Source of the DNA: Hyphomicrobiales bacterium
GTDB taxonomy: Bacteria; Pseudomonadota; Alphaproteobacteria; Rhizobiales; Rhizobiaceae
Assembly (NCBI GenBank): GCA_900469475.1
Contig: UBXG01000033.1
Span: 1-33,660 of the forward strand
Direction: 5' to 3'
Length of the DNA: 33,660 nucleotides
A program made the position numbers and the translations under genes. The notes under the pieces are model-generated. The model had not been told where the DNA came from. It did not search any database and saw only the letters and a program-made list of their open reading frames with translations. How positions within the stretch are numbered: position 1 is the stretch's first letter; every line of letters begins with the position of its first letter. This document shows, piece after piece, positions 33,203 through 33,660 of the stretch.

Positions 33203-33660
33203 ATGATGAAACTCTCTGTCGCCAACGATTCCGGTGGGCGCGCGCCGCGCTTCGGCGACATCATCTATGAGAGGATCGTCGCGATGATTGCGGATGGAAC
33301 CTTTCCCGTGAACGAGCGGTTGCCGGCGGAAGCCAAGCTCGCGGAAATGTTCGGCGCGTCACGGCCTGTTGTGCGCGACGCTCTGGAGCGGCTGCGTGCA
33401 GATGGTTTGGTCGTTTCGAGCAAGGGGTCAGGTTCCTATGTCAGGCAAAGGCCGGATTCCTCGGTCCTGAAAATGGTGCCTGTAGGATCGCTCGCCGATG
33501 TCCAGCGCTTTTTCGAATTTCGCGCCGGGCTCGAGGCGGAGGCCGCCGAGCTTGCTGCGCGCAACTGGCAGGCTGATGACAAGGAGCGGATCACGGCGGC
33601 GCTGCAGAAGATCGAGCAGTGTCTTCGCGAGGGCCGACTTGGCGCTGAAGAAGATCAGGA
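33203..33660 (+). CDS. GntR/FadR-family regulator (cut by the window end)
   Basis: The frame runs from ATG 33203, or ATG 33206 (AAGGA five bases upstream), to the window edge without a stop. The first about 75 residues are a GntR winged helix-turn-helix: FGDIIYERIVAMIADGTFPV, LPAEAKLAEMFGASRPVVRD and the wing SKGSGSYVRQ. An FCD-type helical domain starts after VPVGSLADVQRFFEFRAGLE. The C-terminal part lies outside the window. It resembles the asparagine-locus regulator in organisation. Targets may include the ACS transporter upstream or genes beyond the edge. Confidence 0.88.
   Translation, partial: MMKLSVANDSGGRAPRFGDIIYERIVAMIADGTFPVNERLPAEAKLAEMFGASRPVVRDALERLRADGLVVSSKGSGSYVRQRPDSSVLKMVPVGSLADVQRFFEFRAGLEAEAAELAARNWQADDKERITAALQKIEQCLREGRLGAEEDQ

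Overview
The window looks like chromosomal or chromid DNA of a Rhizobium-type alphaproteobacterium. The evidence is the high GC content, many GntR/FCD regulators, a MalEFGK-type and a BMP-type ABC operon, an asparagine/aspartate locus of the kind described in Rhizobium etli, and isocitrate lyase divergent from a RamB/ScfR-like regulator. This is inferred from gene content; no rRNA or marker gene is present. I saw no tRNA, CRISPR array, insertion sequence or phage gene. The DNA is compact, with translationally coupled operons.

Layout. 1-251: tail of an unknown upstream gene, three hairpins, then a TetR regulator on the minus strand. 908-1655: long gap with no convincing gene. 1656-5953 (+): an ECF sigma factor, a one-TM putative anti-sigma factor and a CnrX/CpxP-like periplasmic sensor, joined by short overlaps, followed by a DUF1800 protein and a Tat-exported DUF1501 protein. 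This five-gene block is the best candidate for an undescribed system. 6002-7198 (-): MFS exporter. 7365-12171: asparagine/aspartate use, with a GntR regulator, aspartase (-), and asparagine permease plus asparaginase (+). The aspartase/permease gap carries two inverted copies of a 15-bp operator-like element.

12242-15423: isocitrate lyase with a small partner gene (-), divergent from a RamB-like regulator (+), with TTGTAAA-type elements between them. 15521-22262 (-): a seven-gene carbohydrate operon in the order DapA-family lyase, GntR regulator, sugar-binding protein, two permeases, ATPase and a PfkB kinase that resembles sulfofructose kinase YihV. 22520-29754 (-): a six-gene operon in the order BMP-type binding protein, amidase, double-NBD ATPase, two permeases and a cytosine-deaminase-like amidohydrolase, probably for uptake and breakdown of a nucleobase-like or other N-heterocyclic compound.

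29940-31021: TetR regulator divergent from a VOC-fold protein. 31137-31343: KTSC-domain protein. 31508-32818: ACS-type MFS importer. 33203-33660: start of another GntR regulator, cut by the window edge, whose upstream region shares a motif with the asparagine-locus operators.

Functions were assigned by reading motifs and from memory of the families; no database search was run.
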